Made by a program: the position numbers and the translations under genes. A stretch of DNA of 64,000 nt from Streptomyces sp. CG 926 (lineage in GTDB: Bacteria > Actinomycetota > Actinomycetes > Streptomycetales > Streptomycetaceae): contig NZ_QGGZ01000014.1 of the NCBI RefSeq assembly GCF_003148825.1, positions 124,001 to 188,000 on the forward strand, given 5' to 3'. Within the stretch, counting starts at the first letter, position 1; each line of letters begins with the position of its first letter. Below the pieces are notes generated by a model. That model was not told the DNA's origin and did no database searches. It saw only the letters and a list, made by a program, of their open reading frames with translations. This document shows, piece by piece, positions 48,722 to 57,421 of the stretch.

Positions 48722-49582
48722 GTGATCGAGGTCGGGCAGCACGGCGCGTTCAGCGTGAACAGTGTCGGCGTGGAGCGCAGTCCGTTCCCCTTGAGCTTCA
48801 GCGTCAGCGAGGCCGAGGGGCTGTGGCGGATGGTCGCCGGTGCGGCTCAGGCGAGCGAGCTGGTCGACTTGCTCGTGGACGTGGCGGGCGACGCGGTGGC
48901 CGTGGTGTCGCTGGAGACCAACTCCTACCTGGATGAGGACTGGCATCCGCTACAGCCCGGGCTGATCGCGGCCGAGCTCGGCGTGCCGTGCACGGTCCAC
49001 CCCCTCGGATCCTGGGCGGCCGGCACGAACGGACTCGGCGAGGAGTTCCTGGTGCTGGACCGCGACCGCCTGCCCCGTCTCCTGGACGGCACCTGGTCGC
49101 CGTACGAGCTGACTCTGATCGACATGCCCGCCGATGCGACCGCGGAAGGGCTCGACGAGCTCGCCCTCGTGATCGGCACGACCGGCGTCGATGAGCCGGT
49201 CCTGAGCCGCCTCGGAGACTCCCGGGTCTGGTTCTCCGGCCACGACGACTGCTATGTGCTGCTGGAGACCCGCGACCCTGGCCTCCCGGCCGCGGTCCTG
49301 GCACGGTTGCTGACCCTGCTGGCAGGCTCCGTCCTCGCCGAACGCGCGGAGGAACCCTTCGCGCGGGTTCCCGAGCCCGGGCTCTGGCTACCCGAGCAGC
49401 TGATCACCACCGCACCCCACTGGATCGGAGCCCTGGGCAACGTCGCCGAGGATCTGGTCACCATCGCGCTGGCTGCCCTGCCGGACCGGTGGCGGCTCGG
49501 CGTCCCGTTCCCGCAGCAGGCCGATCTCACCGCGACGCTCGACGTACGCCACGGCACCTGGCAGATCACGTCCGCGGAGTGA
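48722..49582 (+). CDS. hypothetical protein, 286 aa
   Basis: A 286-residue soluble protein with an acidic composition and no signal peptide. It is an alternating alpha/beta sequence, for example DLLVDVAGDAVAVVSLETNSYLDEDWHP and WQITSAE at the end. No motif is recognised. GTG 48722 follows GGGGTGGGG; a possible upstream ATG (48662) adds a Trp/Gly-rich segment without a ribosome site. Codon use is fully typical of the window, so it is a genuine gene of unknown function. Confidence 0.7.
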   Translation: MIEVGQHGAFSVNSVGVERSPFPLSFSVSEAEGLWRMVAGAAQASELVDLLVDVAGDAVAVVSLETNSYLDEDWHPLQPGLIAAELGVPCTVHPLGSWAAGTNGLGEEFLVLDRDRLPRLLDGTWSPYELTLIDMPADATAEGLDELALVIGTTGVDEPVLSRLGDSRVWFSGHDDCYVLLETRDPGLPAAVLARLLTLLAGSVLAERAEEPFARVPEPGLWLPEQLITTAPHWIGALGNVAEDLVTIALAALPDRWRLGVPFPQQADLTATLDVRHGTWQITSAE

Positions 49583-49837
49583 CACGAGGAGTAAGACTGA
49601 GGAGCCGCGCCGGCGACGGTGCCCGGTATCGGCGACGGCGGTTCGGGGCCAGAACCGGCCCTCGTGCTCCGCCTGGCCGGACACCGCGTGGCGCCGGACG
49701 TGTCTCACCGTGCTCAGCCACGAGCCGGTGGATCCGGACGACAAGGCGTACGTTCTCGGCTTCGTGGCACACAAGCTCAAACGGGGTGGCCCCTGCGTGA
49801 CTCGCGCAGATATTCGAACACATGTTTCACTTGGTGG
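49583..49837. other. intergenic with possible gene remnant
   Basis: 255 bases. A plus-strand frame near 49704-49795 encodes LSHEPVDPDDKAYVLGFVAH then KLKRGG with coding-like third positions but has no credible start and is closed soon after. It may be the tail of a lost gene. Confidence 0.35.
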
Positions 49838-50077
49838 ATGGAATCCTTCCGCTTCCCCGAGGACCTGGTCGCGCTCCAGGTCGCGTGGCTCGACACCTAT
49901 ACGGCGCTGGCTAGGGTGCCCGCGGGGACCGGCCGTACGCCGCTCCGGCGGCGCCTGATCATGCTGTCCTGCCGACTCCACGCGCACCCCTACTGGACGG
50001 CACCCGGCGGCTCGCGCGGCACCTGGGCCGAGTTGCGCCGACAGGCTCGCGCGCACAGGTGGGCGACTGCTGCGTGA
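49838..50077 (+). CDS. small hypothetical protein, 79 aa
   Basis: A 79-residue protein starting MESFRFPEDLVALQVAWLDT and containing LHAHPYWTAPGGSRGTWAEL. I recall very similar short proteins in other Streptomyces, where their role is unknown; this is recognition by eye, not a search. GGTGG just before ATG 49838 is a weak ribosome site. Longer in-frame starts exist but have shadow-like composition. Confidence 0.6.
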   Translation: MESFRFPEDLVALQVAWLDTYTALARVPAGTGRTPLRRRLIMLSCRLHAHPYWTAPGGSRGTWAELRRQARAHRWATAA

Positions 50078-50268
50078 ATGCCCGACTCACCCTCCGGCTG
50101 TCCTGAGCCGGGAGGCGCGGGGGCCTGTCACGCGCCTGTGACAGTCGGCGGACAGCTTCATGAAGTCCCGGGGTCAGTCTTTTAACCAGAGAGCAAAACG
50201 GGACATACCGCCCCACAGTCTCTGGAACCGAGCCCCTCCCCCCACCACCTCGCACAGGAGTCACTCCC

Positions 50269-50682
50269 ATGGTCCGCACCTCCCGGAAGCAGCGATACGC
50301 GATGCTCGCCGTCTCGGCCGCGATCGTCGGAGGTGGCACGCTGATCCCCACCAGCGCCTTCGCCGCCACCACCACCGCACCGACGACCCAGCACGCCGCC
50401 ACCGGACAGGTCGACCACACCAAGAACGACCACCGGAACAACCAACGACACAACGACAAGGACAAGAAGAACCAGAAGCACCAGGGCAAGAAGAACAAGG
50501 TCCGCGACGTCGAGAACATGCCCGGCTGCAAGTTCTACCAGGGCAAGGTCTACTGCGAACACAAGCCCGAAAAGCCCGCCGCCAAGACCGACCCGGCGGC
50601 CCCGGACAGGGAGACGGGCAAGGCCCCCGCCCCTGCCCCTGCCCCTGCCCCTGCCCCTGCCCCGGCCCCGGCCCCGAAGTAG
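50269..50682 (+). CDS. secreted Lys-rich protein with Ala-Pro tail
   Basis: A 137-residue exported protein. The signal peptide ends PTSAFA near residue 32. The middle is extremely hydrophilic (HTKNDHRNNQRHNDKDKKNQ) and basic, then comes a small Cys pair (PGCKFYQGKVYCEHKPEK), and the last 20 residues are an (AP)n tail. It could bind nucleic acids, wall teichoic acids or metal ions; there is no recognised domain. CAGGAG leads to ATG 50269. A hairpin lies downstream. Confidence 0.78.
   Translation: MVRTSRKQRYAMLAVSAAIVGGGTLIPTSAFAATTTAPTTQHAATGQVDHTKNDHRNNQRHNDKDKKNQKHQGKKNKVRDVENMPGCKFYQGKVYCEHKPEKPAAKTDPAAPDRETGKAPAPAPAPAPAPAPAPAPK
50624..50678 (+). repeat. CCCCTG hexamer repeat (Ala-Pro tail)
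   Basis: Tandem CCTGCC/CCGGCC hexamers encode alternating Ala-Pro in the C-terminus of the secreted protein. The tract is slippage-prone, so the tail length probably varies between strains. Confidence 0.75.
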
Positions 50683-50740
50683 AACCCCCTCAGCACTCCG
50701 CGCTCGACCCCTCGCGCACGGTCACACACGCAGCCGAACA

Positions 50741-50778
50741 GCCCCTGCCGGACCCCCACCCCGGGACCGGTCAGGGGC
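50741..50778 (+). terminator. hairpin after secreted protein gene
   Basis: GCCCCTGCCGG and CCGGTCAGGGGC pair with one mismatch, about 60 bases after the stop. Confidence 0.5.
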
Positions 50779-51044
50779 CTCGGCTTCGTCGGGTGCTGTC
50801 AGACGGGCCTTCGCGTGGTGCGTCCGGCCGGACGTGGAGCTTCCCGCCCGCCGCCCCTCGTAGGGCAGCGCCGGAGCAGTCGCGAGGAGCAGCGCCGGCG
50901 GGCTACGTGCGGCACGGACCACCCGGACGCCGCCGGGCAGGCCCTGGTGTGGGTGGGGTGATGATCGTCGGGTTAGTCTCCGGAGTCTGTCGCGCGGCCC
51001 GTCGGGTCCCGGCGGGTGGTCGGTACGCGAGGGCGGAGTTGGTC
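50779..51044. other. upstream region of LAL regulator
   Basis: About 270 bases holding the promoter of the LuxR-LAL regulator. No other gene is seen. ATG 50961 is in frame with the regulator and could extend it by 28 residues. Confidence 0.35.
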
Positions 51045-53723
51045 GTGCGGGGGCGGTACGCGGAGCGGGAGCGGATCGAGCGGTTGCTCGCGGACGCCCG
51101 CCAGGGGACGAGTGGTGTCCTGCTGGTGCACGGAGAGGCGGGCATCGGGAAGACCGCACTGCTCGATCACGCGGCCGGACGCGCGGACGGCGCGCGGGTG
51201 TTGCGGGTCGAGGGCATCGAGTCGGAGATGGAGATGGCCTTCGGTGGCCTGCACCAGCTCTTCCTGCCGGTGATGGATCTGGTCGAGGCGTTGCCGGAGC
51301 CCCAAGCGGCCGCGCTACGGTCGGCGTTCGGCCTGAGCAGTGACGGCGTGCGCGATCGGTTCAGCGTCGGACTCGCGGTTCTCACCCTCCTGTCGGAGGC
51401 CGCGGCCGACGGCCCGCTGCTGTGCCTGGTCGACGATGCGCAGTGGCTCGACCAGCCGTCGGTGGACATGCTGACCTTCGCCGCGCGCCGGCTGCGCGCG
51501 GAGGGGGTGGTGATGATCTTCGCCGTCCGCGACGGAGCTCCCGGTGCCGCCGTGAAGGGGCTGCCCCACCTGCTGGTCGAGGGGCTGGACCGGGCGGACG
51601 CGGCCGAGTTGGTGCCGGGCCTGCCGCCGTACGTCGTGGACCGCCTCATCGAGGAGGCCCGGGGCAACCCCTTGGCCCTGATCGAGTTGTCGGCCGCGCT
51701 CACTCCCGCCCAACGTGCCGGCCGGCTGGGCCCGTCCGCGCTGCCCGAGGCGGCCGCCGGGCTGCCGGTCCGGCTCCAGGACGGGTTCCTGGAGCAGCTC
51801 CGGCGACTTCCCGAGGCCGCTCAGGTGGTGCTGCTGGTGGCCGCCGCCGACGACACGGGGAACCTCACCGTGGTGCTGCGTGCCGCGGGTCGGCTCGGCT
51901 CCGCGGTCGAGGACCTGGAGCCGGCCGAGCGCGCCGGGTTCCTGCTGCTCTCCGGGGAGGCGCTGCGCTTTCGGCACCCGCTGGTCCGGTACGCCGCCTA
52001 CCAGGGCGCCCCGCTCGCCCGGCGGATCGCCGCGCACCGGGCCTTGGCCGAGGCGCTGGGTGAGGCCGGCCAGGCCCACCGGCGGGCCTGGCACCTGGCC
52101 GCCGCGTCGACGGGCCCGGACGAGGGCGTCGCCGAGGAGCTGGAACGGGTCGCCGAGTGGGCCGACAGTCGGCAGGCGATGGCCTCCGCGTCCGCCGCGT
52201 ACGAACGTGCCGCCCAGCTCTCCGCGAATCCGCAGGTGCGGGCGCGGCGGCTGGTGTCGGCGGCGCAGCGGGCCGCGGATGCCGGACAGGACGAGCGGTG
52301 CGGAGCGCTGGCCGACCAGGTGCCGCTGCCGCTGGAGGATCCTGGTGTGGCGGCGAGCTTCACGCGCGCCCGGGCCGTGGTGGAGCTGGGCTACCGACGG
52401 CCGGGGACGGCGGCTCGGATCCTGGTCGACAGCGCGGATCTGACGGGCGTCGAGCGCCCCGACATGATGGTTTCGCTGCTGACCGACGCGGTCCACGCGG
52501 CGTTCTCCTCCGGGGACGCCGCCCTGATCGAGGAGATCGCGCTCCGCTCCCCCACCCTGCCGGTGCTGGCCGTACCGGCCGGGTTGTTCGGCGGTGACGT
52601 GCCCGGCGCGTTGGAGGCGGTCCGTACGCTCGTGGACACCCCGGCCAATGGGGTGATGGACCGCCTGATGACCGGGATCTACCTGCAGCTGACGGGTGAT
52701 CACTCGGCGGCCCGGGAGGTCGCTGCCGGAGTCGTCGCGCACTGCCGCGACCAGGGCGTCAGCGGCTGGCTGCCCACCGCGCTGCACCTGCTGGTCCAGA
52801 CGGAGCTGTCGCTGGGCCGGCATGACGAGGTGTCGGTGCGGGCCGTGGAGGCGCTCCAACTGGCCGAGTACTACGACCTGGCCCACCGAGCCGCCCACCT
52901 GCGTGCCGCCCTCGCGATGCCGGCCGCCGTCCGGGGCGAGGAGGAGCGGGTCCGTACGTTGACCGACGAGGCCCTCGAGTACACCCGCCCGCGCGGGGTC
53001 GGTCGCGGGACGGCGGACGCACTCTGGGCGCGGGGCGTGCTCGAACTCGGCCTGGGCCGGGCGGAAGCGGCTCTGGAGCAGTTGGAGACGGCCGGCAGGG
53101 AGGTGACCCACCCGCTGCTGTGCCTGCCCCTCCTGCCGGATCTGATCGAGGCCGCCGTACGGGCCGGTCGCCCGGAGCGGGCGTCGGACGCGGTCCGGTC
53201 GCTCGGGGAGTGGGCGACCGCGCTGGGGCGGGACGGGTTCGCCGCGGCGGCCCGTCGTTGCCAGGCCCTGACCGGACCGGACGGTGAGGCCGAGGAGCAC
53301 TTCGTCGCGGCGCTGGCCCTGCACGAGGGCGGCGGCAGCGCGTACGAGCGGGCTCGTACGGCGCTGCTGTACGGGGAGTGGTTGCGCCGCCTGCGCCGCC
53401 ATATCGACGCCCGGGACCAGTTGCGCGCCGCTCTCGACGGTTTCGAACGGCTGGGTGCCCGGCCCTGGGCCGACCGGGCCCGGACGGAACTCGGTGCCGC
53501 GGGTGGGGAGACCGGGCTGACAGCTCGCGAGGACGGGCCGATCAGTGTGCTGAGCCCGCAGGAGCGCGAGGTGGTACGGCTGGCGGCGGCCGGCGCCAGC
53601 AACCGGGAGATCGGCGCCCAGCTGTTCCTGAGCCCGCGCACGGTCGGGCACCACCTCTATCGCGCGTTCCCGAAGCTGGGGGTGACTTCCCGCACCGAAC
53701 TCGCCGACCTTTTGGCGTCCTGA
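51045..53723 (+). CDS. LuxR-family LAL-type ATPase regulator
   Basis: An 892-residue regulator of the large ATP-binding LuxR type. The Walker A motif GEAGIGKT lies near residue 30, Walker B LLCLVDDAQWLD near 135, and a long TPR-like helical region follows. The C-terminal LuxR helix-turn-helix reads LSPQEREVVRLAAAGASNRE and GAQLFLSPRTVGHHLY. GTG 51045 gives MRGRYAERERIERLLADAR-like spacing from start to Walker A, usual for LALs, with GGAG 8 bases upstream; ATG 50961 would be longer. LAL proteins often activate antibiotic clusters, but no cluster is adjacent. Confidence 0.88.
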   Translation: MRGRYAERERIERLLADARQGTSGVLLVHGEAGIGKTALLDHAAGRADGARVLRVEGIESEMEMAFGGLHQLFLPVMDLVEALPEPQAAALRSAFGLSSDGVRDRFSVGLAVLTLLSEAAADGPLLCLVDDAQWLDQPSVDMLTFAARRLRAEGVVMIFAVRDGAPGAAVKGLPHLLVEGLDRADAAELVPGLPPYVVDRLIEEARGNPLALIELSAALTPAQRAGRLGPSALPEAAAGLPVRLQDGFLEQLRRLPEAAQVVLLVAAADDTGNLTVVLRAAGRLGSAVEDLEPAERAGFLLLSGEALRFRHPLVRYAAYQGAPLARRIAAHRALAEALGEAGQAHRRAWHLAAASTGPDEGVAEELERVAEWADSRQAMASASAAYERAAQLSANPQVRARRLVSAAQRAADAGQDERCGALADQVPLPLEDPGVAASFTRARAVVELGYRRPGTAARILVDSADLTGVERPDMMVSLLTDAVHAAFSSGDAALIEEIALRSPTLPVLAVPAGLFGGDVPGALEAVRTLVDTPANGVMDRLMTGIYLQLTGDHSAAREVAAGVVAHCRDQGVSGWLPTALHLLVQTELSLGRHDEVSVRAVEALQLAEYYDLAHRAAHLRAALAMPAAVRGEEERVRTLTDEALEYTRPRGVGRGTADALWARGVLELGLGRAEAALEQLETAGREVTHPLLCLPLLPDLIEAAVRAGRPERASDAVRSLGEWATALGRDGFAAAARRCQALTGPDGEAEEHFVAALALHEGGGSAYERARTALLYGEWLRRLRRHIDARDQLRAALDGFERLGARPWADRARTELGAAGGETGLTAREDGPISVLSPQEREVVRLAAAGASNREIGAQLFLSPRTVGHHLYRAFPKLGVTSRTELADLLAS

Positions 53724-53729
53724 GGCGGT

Positions 53730-53812
53730 AGGCCGGACGAGGCGGAAGGCCGGACGAGGCGGTCGACCTCATGAGCTGGTCGGCCGCACGAATCGATCGA
53801 CCTCATGACGCG
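53730..53812. repeat. short direct repeats between genes
   Basis: AGGCCGGACGAGGCGG occurs twice in tandem (53730-53745 and 53747-53762), followed by repeats of CGACCTCATGA and CCTCATGACGCGG, in the 96 bases between convergent genes. They possibly arose by slippage. Confidence 0.6.
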
Positions 53813-53819
53813 GCCCGCC

Positions 53820-55352
53820 TCATGACGCGGAACTCGGCTCCGGCGCCGACCAGATCAGCCGGGTCTGGGCGGTCCGGTAGCCGGCTCGCGCGAAGGCGGC
53901 GGCCATCGGCGCGTTGTCGGTGTCGGTGGTGGCGGTGATCAGCTCGGCCCCCGCCTCCACCTGCACCCGGGTGATCTCGGCGAGTACGTCGTCGACGTAG
54001 CCCTGCCCGCGCAGCTCGGGGACGACGCCCAGGTAGCCGACGTTACGGTTGTACGGCGTCGCGGAGGGCAGGGCCAGCCCGGCGACCTGGCCGTCGGGGG
54101 TGCGGGCGATGCGCCACCACGACCGCTCTCCCGGGCAGCTGAGGTAGAAGTCCATCTCCTCGCGGGCGGTGGCCTCCGCACCCATGGCCACCAGGTTCCG
54201 ACGGGTTTCCCCGTCCAGGCTGCCCACCGCGATCCGTCGGAAGACGTCGAGGAACTCCTCGTCCGTGCCCTCGGTGAAGACGAGTCGCCCACGGGAGGCG
54301 GGGAGCCCGGCCTCGGGTGTCCATTCCAGGCGCAGCCGCTCGACCACATCGGTCAGTCCGGCCGCCAGCGCGGCATCCCGCCGCCAGTCGGCGGCCGCGG
54401 CCGTGGCCGGGTCCTCGCGCCAGCCGTTCGGCAGGGTCAGGTTGTAGAGCGGGGGCTTGGTCGCGCCCTGCTCGGCGAAGGCTCGCAGGCCGGCGCTGAT
54501 CAGCTCGGCGCCGAGGGCCGCGCGGTCGGAGACCGAGGGGTCGACGTACAGGCAGTCCAGCGCCACGGGGTGCTCGCTGGTCGCCTGGCCCCACCACAGG
54601 GCGCGGGCCACCACCCGGCCGTCCCGCTCGGCGATCCAGGTCCACTCCGGGCGGTACATGCCCTCCTGGAGTTCCTCGAGGTACCGGTCGGCGGGGATCC
54701 AGCCGACAGGTTCGTCGACCGTCACGGCGGTGACGCGGTCGAGGTCGGCCTCGGTGGTGGGGCGGAGCAGTGTCGGGATGTTCGTCTCCTTCGCATAGGT
54801 GGTGATGGCGGCGCCGGTGTTGAAGACCCGGGAGTCGGTGACCTTGAAGCCGTCCGGGCGGAACGGGGCGTCGAAGAGCGGTATGCCCGAGCCGATGACG
54901 ACCGGGTGGCGCTTGATGATCAGTTCGTCGATCTCCTCCAGCAGCTGCCCGGCGAGGTTCGCCCCGCCGCAGAGCCAGATGCCCGCCCCGTCCTGCTTCT
55001 TGAGGTCGCGGACGAAGGCCATCGGGTCGGTCGCGAGGACCTCGACGGCGGGGTCGAGCTGGGTCAGGGTGCGGGAGAAGACGTACTGCTTCAGGTGCGG
55101 GTAGGGGCTGGTGACACCGGTCGCGAGACCGGTCTCGTAGGTGGCTCGGCCCATCAGGACCGTGTCGAACCGCTGGTTGGCGACCCCGTCCAGGCCCAGA
55201 GGCCCCCGCGCCTGGGCGGGGATCGTCTCGGGGTACTCCGCCAGCAGCGCGGCGGCGAGGTCGCCCTCGAAGGGGAAGAAGTCGAACTGGCCGTCGGGGC
55301 CCGCGATGAATCCGTCCAGGGTGGTACCGACGTAGTAGGTGAGCTTGCGCAC
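53820..55352 (-). CDS. dihydrofolate-reductase-like/GNAT-GNAT fusion
   Basis: A 510-residue three-domain protein. Residues 1-190 are a RibD-C/DHFR-like reductase: MRKLTYYVGTTLDGFIAGPD, FDTVLMGRATYE, and GIWLCGGANLAGQLL. Residues about 195-350 are a degenerate GNAT fold (LLRPTTEADLDRVTAVTVDE). Residues about 355-510 are a second GNAT with the acetyl-CoA loop VVPELRGQGYVDDVL. It may reduce and acetylate one substrate, perhaps a toxin or pterin-like compound. The frame is continuous with normal codon use across both junctions, so it is a true fusion. GCAGGA precedes GTG 55352. I know of no characterised protein with this order. Confidence 0.8.
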   Translation of the reverse strand: MRKLTYYVGTTLDGFIAGPDGQFDFFPFEGDLAAALLAEYPETIPAQARGPLGLDGVANQRFDTVLMGRATYETGLATGVTSPYPHLKQYVFSRTLTQLDPAVEVLATDPMAFVRDLKKQDGAGIWLCGGANLAGQLLEEIDELIIKRHPVVIGSGIPLFDAPFRPDGFKVTDSRVFNTGAAITTYAKETNIPTLLRPTTEADLDRVTAVTVDEPVGWIPADRYLEELQEGMYRPEWTWIAERDGRVVARALWWGQATSEHPVALDCLYVDPSVSDRAALGAELISAGLRAFAEQGATKPPLYNLTLPNGWREDPATAAAADWRRDAALAAGLTDVVERLRLEWTPEAGLPASRGRLVFTEGTDEEFLDVFRRIAVGSLDGETRRNLVAMGAEATAREEMDFYLSCPGERSWWRIARTPDGQVAGLALPSATPYNRNVGYLGVVPELRGQGYVDDVLAEITRVQVEAGAELITATTDTDNAPMAAAFARAGYRTAQTRLIWSAPEPSSAS

Positions 55353-55387
55353 ACGTCCTGCTTTCGTTGCTGATTGCTTGATGTCTT

Positions 55388-55420
55388 GGTGCTTGGCCTC
55401 TTGGTGCTTGGCCTCTTGGT
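55388..55420. repeat. 15-bp tandem repeat in divergent region
   Basis: GGTGCTTGGCCTCTT occurs twice in perfect tandem, with a partial third copy, about 35 bases upstream of the fusion gene start. It could be a regulator site or simple slippage. Confidence 0.6.
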
Positions 55421-55758
55421 GACGTCACTGACGCTATGGCGTACGCACTGCGGCAGGCATCAGTCATCGCGACGTAACGTGGACGGCCGCCGAGGTGTAG
55501 AGGACGGTCGGCGTCGCCGCGTCCGCGTCCCGAAGGCCCATCGCCGGCCATCCGGCCTGCCGGATGGAGACGCCGCTCGCGCGGCCCGTCGCCGCTGCTC
55601 CCGTCGCACCCGGTCGACGAAGCTCAGCCCCGCCGTTCTGAGAGCGGCGCTGCTGTTCCCGGTCCTCCGTGTCGCACCGGCCGCAGTGCGGCCATGCGCG
55701 ACGTCACATCGCGGTGCGAAAGGCGCTGCGCTTCATCCGTTCCAACACTTGCCACACC
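55421..55758. other. divergent intergenic region
   Basis: About 340 bases between the fusion gene and the DUF2975 gene. It contains promoters for both; no gene is recognised. Confidence 0.35.
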
Positions 55759-55792
55759 TATCGAAAATCGATAGATTCCGATTGTAAATCGA
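55759..55792 (+). promoter_or_regulatory. operator candidate of DUF2975/Xre operon
   Basis: TATCG-AAAAT-CGATA (55759-55773) is a palindrome with 5-bp perfect arms, followed 13 bases on by another AATCGAT. The block is AT-rich in GC-rich DNA, includes a TGTAAAT -10-like box, and ends at the ribosome site of the operon. It probably binds the Xre-type regulator encoded by the second gene. Confidence 0.6.
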
Positions 55793-55806
55793 TGGAAGGG
55801 TGGGTC

Positions 55807-56298
55807 ATGGGAAAGCTGGCAGTGCATGCGTTGCGTGCCGTGCTCGCGGTGGTGCTCGCCGGCACCGTGTGCGTGCAGGTGGGAATGGTGTGGACGTTGA
55901 TCAGCGGGAACGACCCGGAGGACGGGTCCGTGCCGCTGACCCCGCTGCGGGTGATCGTGGCCCTGGGCATGGTGGCGGCTCAGGCCGCCCTGGTCTGCGT
56001 ATGGCGGCTGGTGACGATGGTGCGACGCGGGACCGTCTTCTCCCACACCGCGTTCCGGTACGTGGACGTGGTGATCGGCGCGATCGTGGCGGCCGCCCTC
56101 CTCTGGTTCGTGGTCACGGCCATCAACGCGCCGGGCCAGCGGGAGGATCCGGGCGTCACCGTCATCATGGGTGGCATCGGCTTGGCCATCCTGGGCGTCG
56201 CGCTCATCGTGCTCGTGCTACGGATGCTGCTCGCACAGGCCGTCGCGCGTGACAGCGAAGCCACCCGGATGCAGGCCGAGTTGGACGAGGTCATCTGA
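55807..56298 (+). CDS. DUF2975 membrane protein
   Basis: A 163-residue integral membrane protein with four spans: LRAVLAVVLAGTVCVQVGMV, VIVALGMVAAQAALVCVW, VVIGAIVAAALLWFVV and GIGLAILGVALIVLVLRMLL. This is the DUF2975 layout. GGAAGGG lies just before ATG 55807; an ATG 5 codons earlier is an alternative. Its TGA overlaps the ATG of the Xre gene (TGATG). Pairs of DUF2975 with a YozG-like regulator are widespread in Firmicutes and actinobacteria; the function is unknown. Confidence 0.83.
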   Translation: MGKLAVHALRAVLAVVLAGTVCVQVGMVWTLISGNDPEDGSVPLTPLRVIVALGMVAAQAALVCVWRLVTMVRRGTVFSHTAFRYVDVVIGAIVAAALLWFVVTAINAPGQREDPGVTVIMGGIGLAILGVALIVLVLRMLLAQAVARDSEATRMQAELDEVI

Positions 56299-56519
56299 TG
56301 CCGATCGCCGTCGACATCGACGTGATGCTGGCCAGGCGGAAGATGTCCGTGGGCGAGCTCGCGGACCGCGTGGGCATCACCCCCGCCAACCTGGCCGTAC
56401 TCAAGAACGGCCGCGCCAAGGCGGTGCGCTTCGCGACGCTCGCCGCGCTGTGCGAGGTGCTCGCGTGCCAGCCGGGCGACCTGCTGCGCTGGGAGGACGA
56501 AGAGACCTCGGACGGGTGA
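56298..56519 (+). CDS. YozG-like Xre-family regulator
   Basis: A 73-residue single helix-turn-helix protein: MPIAVDIDVMLARRKMSVGE, then ADRVGITPANLAVLKNGRAK and LAALCEVLACQPGDLLRW. This is the YozG/Cro-C1-like class. It is translationally coupled to the DUF2975 gene through TGATG. It probably represses its own operon through the upstream TATCG/CGATA palindrome and may sense the membrane protein. Confidence 0.88.
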   Translation: MPIAVDIDVMLARRKMSVGELADRVGITPANLAVLKNGRAKAVRFATLAALCEVLACQPGDLLRWEDEETSDG

Positions 56520-56602
56520 CGCACCCCTGGGCGGACGTGCAACCGCGTGGCCCCACCGGCCCCCACCACGGCACGTCCGCCCCGCCGGGCCGGCGCGTGT
56601 TG
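56520..56602. other. intergenic, left of palindromic element
   Basis: Short spacer; no features seen. Confidence 0.3.
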
Positions 56603-56807
56603 CTTTCGGATCTTGGCGTCCGGGCCCGGGCTTCCGGTGAGGTGTCTCTCCCCAGCCCGCGAGGTGCGGTGTCAGGCCCGGCACCGCACCTGCCGGCATT
56701 CTCCGAGCTCCCCGGTAGCGTCCCTCCCGCACCAGGGAACCCTTCCGCCTTGCGCTGCACTGCACTGGACCGCACGGACCCGGACGTCAAGATCCGGAAG
56801 AGGCGGC
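56603..56807. repeat. palindromic element, copy D
   Basis: About 205 bases. TTCGGATCTTGGCGTCCGGG at the left pairs with CCCGGACGTCAAGATCCGGAA at the right. It shares the CGGATCTTG core with copies A and C, but the ends (GTTGCTTTCGG; GAGGCGGCC) have diverged and the centre is different. It is a degenerate family member. Confidence 0.65.
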
Positions 56808-57421
56808 CGAGCAGCGTCTCCTCCCTCCTCGATCCTCGGGGAACCACCAGGATCGACCCTGCGGGAGATTCAGAGCCCACATGCAAGAAGGGGCAGGCGC
56901 AGCCCACGGCACCGGCGGGGTGGAACCGGCACCCGCGCAGCCACTCCGCTTCACGCACGCCCACGTGGGCAGTGCCGCCACGGCGGCAAGGGCCAAGGCC
57001 CGAGCCGGGCCGGCCCGGCTGCGATATGCGCGTGCGCGACCGTCTCACCGTCCCAGGGGCCCGCCGGTTCCGCGGCGTACGCGAGAAGGACAAGGTGGCC
57101 GGTCGCCAAGGTACGCACGCTCCGGCGTGCCTCTGCCGAGTGGCGGTTCTCGGGCGCCGCCGGGTCATGGTCCGCGGCTCCGTCACCACGCCCCGCGCTC
57201 CCCACGTGGTCCGCCGGGTCGTCATCGGACAACTGACCGCATTCCCGCACGTACCGACTGGACCGTAGGGGCTGCCCTCGTAGCCTGCCGCGAGCTCCCA
57301 CGCCCGTCGCGCCGGCGCCACAGGCGTCCTTCGGGGTCCCTCGAACGGGCGGCTCGGCGGGCAGTCGCCGCCCGACGGTCGGAGGATCGGTACGGGAACA
57401 CGCGACGGGAGCCGATCGAGG
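56808..57421. other. 614-base intergenic region
   Basis: No supported gene. The open frames are Arg/Pro-rich shadows. The promoter of the metallopeptidase lipoprotein gene should lie at the right end. Confidence 0.4.
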
